From positions 1 through 6,762 of the forward strand of contig JALSOD010000294.1 in the NCBI GenBank assembly GCA_026986655.1: a stretch of 6,762 nt of DNA. Reading direction: 5' to 3'. Shown piece by piece: positions 5,891-6,762 of the stretch; the stretch's first letter is position 1; each line of letters begins with the position of its first letter. The DNA is from Caldifarciminota bacterium (GTDB lineage Bacteria; Hydrothermota; Hydrothermia; B15-G9; WFZT01). Below the pieces are notes generated by a model, which was not told where the DNA came from, ran no database searches, and saw only the letters and a program-made list of their open reading frames with translations. The position numbers were made by a program, and so were the translations under genes.

Positions 5891-6762
5891 TCATTCGGAT
5901 AAAAATCTGCCGCCTTCCTCGATTACGGCTGTAATGAGTTTTATTGTCTCCTCAACATCATCTTTCAGTAGAAGACTGTTAGCACTATGAATATACCTTA
6001 CCGGTACAGACACCGCCGTTGCATACACCCCTTTTCGAGAAATCTGGATCACTGTTGCATCGGTAGCTCCCACCCTTTTGACGATAACCTGATACTTTAT
6101 ACCTCTTGAATCTGCCAGTTTTGAAATGAAATCAGCCCATCTTTTTGACGCAACGAAAGATCTATCAGAGAGTCTTATCTCAGGCCCTTTGCCCATCTCC
6201 GCCAGTTTCTTGAAATCTGGTACTCCTGGAGTATCGAGAGCCACTGTACCTTCAAGCGCAATGGCCATTGTTGGCTCAACCTCAAAAGTGGCCGTTGTCG
6301 CCCCCCTGAGGCCTGTTTCTTCCTGTACTGCTGCAACGAGGTAAAGATCAACACTTCTCTTTCTGGCTTTCTTTAGTGATTCGATCATCACAAAAACGCC
6401 TACTCTATCGTCGAAGGCCTTTCCAAGAATTACGTTATCCTGTTCAACTGCCCGAGTATCAAATGTGACTGCATCACCAGGTTTAATAAGGTCCCTAACT
6501 TTATCTTCACTTAGTCCAGTATCAATGAAAAGCTCATCTATTTCGGGAAGTTTGTCCTTTTCACCCTTTCTTACATGTGGTGGAGTAGAGCCAAAAATTC
6601 CATAAACAGGCTTCTTGCCCCAGATAACTACTCGCTGAGAATAGGCATGCTCGGGTGGGATTCCGCCAACCGGAATGACCCTGAGAAATCCGCCCTTATC
6701 TATCTTTGAAACCATGAATCCAACTTCATCCATGTGAGCGTCGAGAAGGAGCTTCGGGCCAT
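5891..6762 (-). CDS. M42-family metallo-aminopeptidase (5' end cut by window edge)
   Basis: This is a cytosolic di-metal (Zn/Co) aminopeptidase of the M42 family (FrvX/YsdC/TET-like), forming large oligomers that trim peptides. The frame is open through the right edge, so the ATG at 6733 is not the start: the residues before it read GPKLLLDAH, giving the conserved metal-ligand motif DAHMDEVGF. About 289 residues are visible, and with the usual 340-360 some 50-70 N-terminal residues are missing. Other ligands are in place (fragment numbering): Asp117 in GKAFDDRVG, the catalytic and metal Glu pair 147-148 in QEETGLRGA, Glu170 in ALEGTVALDTPG, where many relatives have Asp, and His258 in VRYIHSAN. 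A complete active site is therefore likely. It may have its own transcript: the dxs operon has a separate promoter about 280 bases downstream. Substrate preference cannot be told. Confidence 0.93.
   Translation of the reverse strand, partial: GPKLLLDAHMDEVGFMVSKIDKGGFLRVIPVGGIPPEHAYSQRVVIWGKKPVYGIFGSTPPHVRKGEKDKLPEIDELFIDTGLSEDKVRDLIKPGDAVTFDTRAVEQDNVILGKAFDDRVGVFVMIESLKKARKRSVDLYLVAAVQEETGLRGATTATFEVEPTMAIALEGTVALDTPGVPDFKKLAEMGKGPEIRLSDRSFVASKRWADFISKLADSRGIKYQVIVKRVGATDATVIQISRKGVYATAVSVPVRYIHSANSLLLKDDVEETIKLITAVIEEGGRFLSE

Noticed and set aside
5682..5894. Minus-strand 70-codon ORF whose ATG overlaps the peptidase stop as ATGA
   Set aside because: It has no ribosome binding site, its composition is unlike a natural protein, and it runs through the series of hairpins. 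It looks like a chance open frame in non-coding sequence, though the ATGA overlap leaves slight doubt.
6731..6733. ATG as the start of the M42 peptidase
   Set aside because: The frame continues upstream to the window edge and encodes DAH directly before this Met, completing the conserved metal-binding motif, so it is an internal methionine.

Overview
All convincing genes in this window lie on the minus strand. They read, in transcription order from the right edge: a 5'-truncated M42-family metallo-aminopeptidase (to 5891), an intergenic stretch of about 320 bases, a dxs-mcsA-mcsB operon (5572 to 2096), a short regulatory intergenic region, and a tetR-tolC operon (1921 to the left edge, tolC cut just before its 3' end). 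Base composition is moderate to low GC and shows no abrupt change.

The organism looks like a Gram-negative (outer-membrane) bacterium, because it encodes a TolC-type outer-membrane efflux channel and uses the non-mevalonate isoprenoid route. It also carries the protein-arginine kinase pair McsA/McsB, best known from Firmicutes, but without ctsR or clpC beside it. That mix suggests a deep-branching or candidate-phylum lineage (for example something like the WOR-3 group) rather than a classical Firmicute or proteobacterium. This placement is inference only.

The dxs-mcsA-mcsB unit is tightly coupled. It has a strong sigma70-like promoter (TTGAAA, 17 bases, TATAAT) about 30 bases before the dxs start, and the genes overlap by 28 bases (dxs/mcsA) and 26 bases (mcsA/mcsB). 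mcsB appears to start at TTG. The unit joins the first enzyme of isoprenoid (MEP) synthesis to arginine-phosphorylation protein quality control.

The tetR-tolC unit has a near-consensus promoter (TTGACA, 17 bases, CATAAT). A TetR-type inverted repeat sits on the expected transcription start, and a second related inverted repeat lies 108 bases upstream, right behind mcsB. This is the layout of an autorepressed efflux operon; the rest of the pump (adaptor and inner-membrane transporter) presumably lies beyond the left edge.

The stretch 5573-5890 holds the dxs promoter and, at 5658-5888, a series of back-to-back hairpins bounded by an 8-bp inverted repeat. It may be an unrecognised structured RNA or a small repeat element. 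On the plus strand it also holds a 29-codon ORF with a strong ribosome binding site. Neither was matched to a known family.
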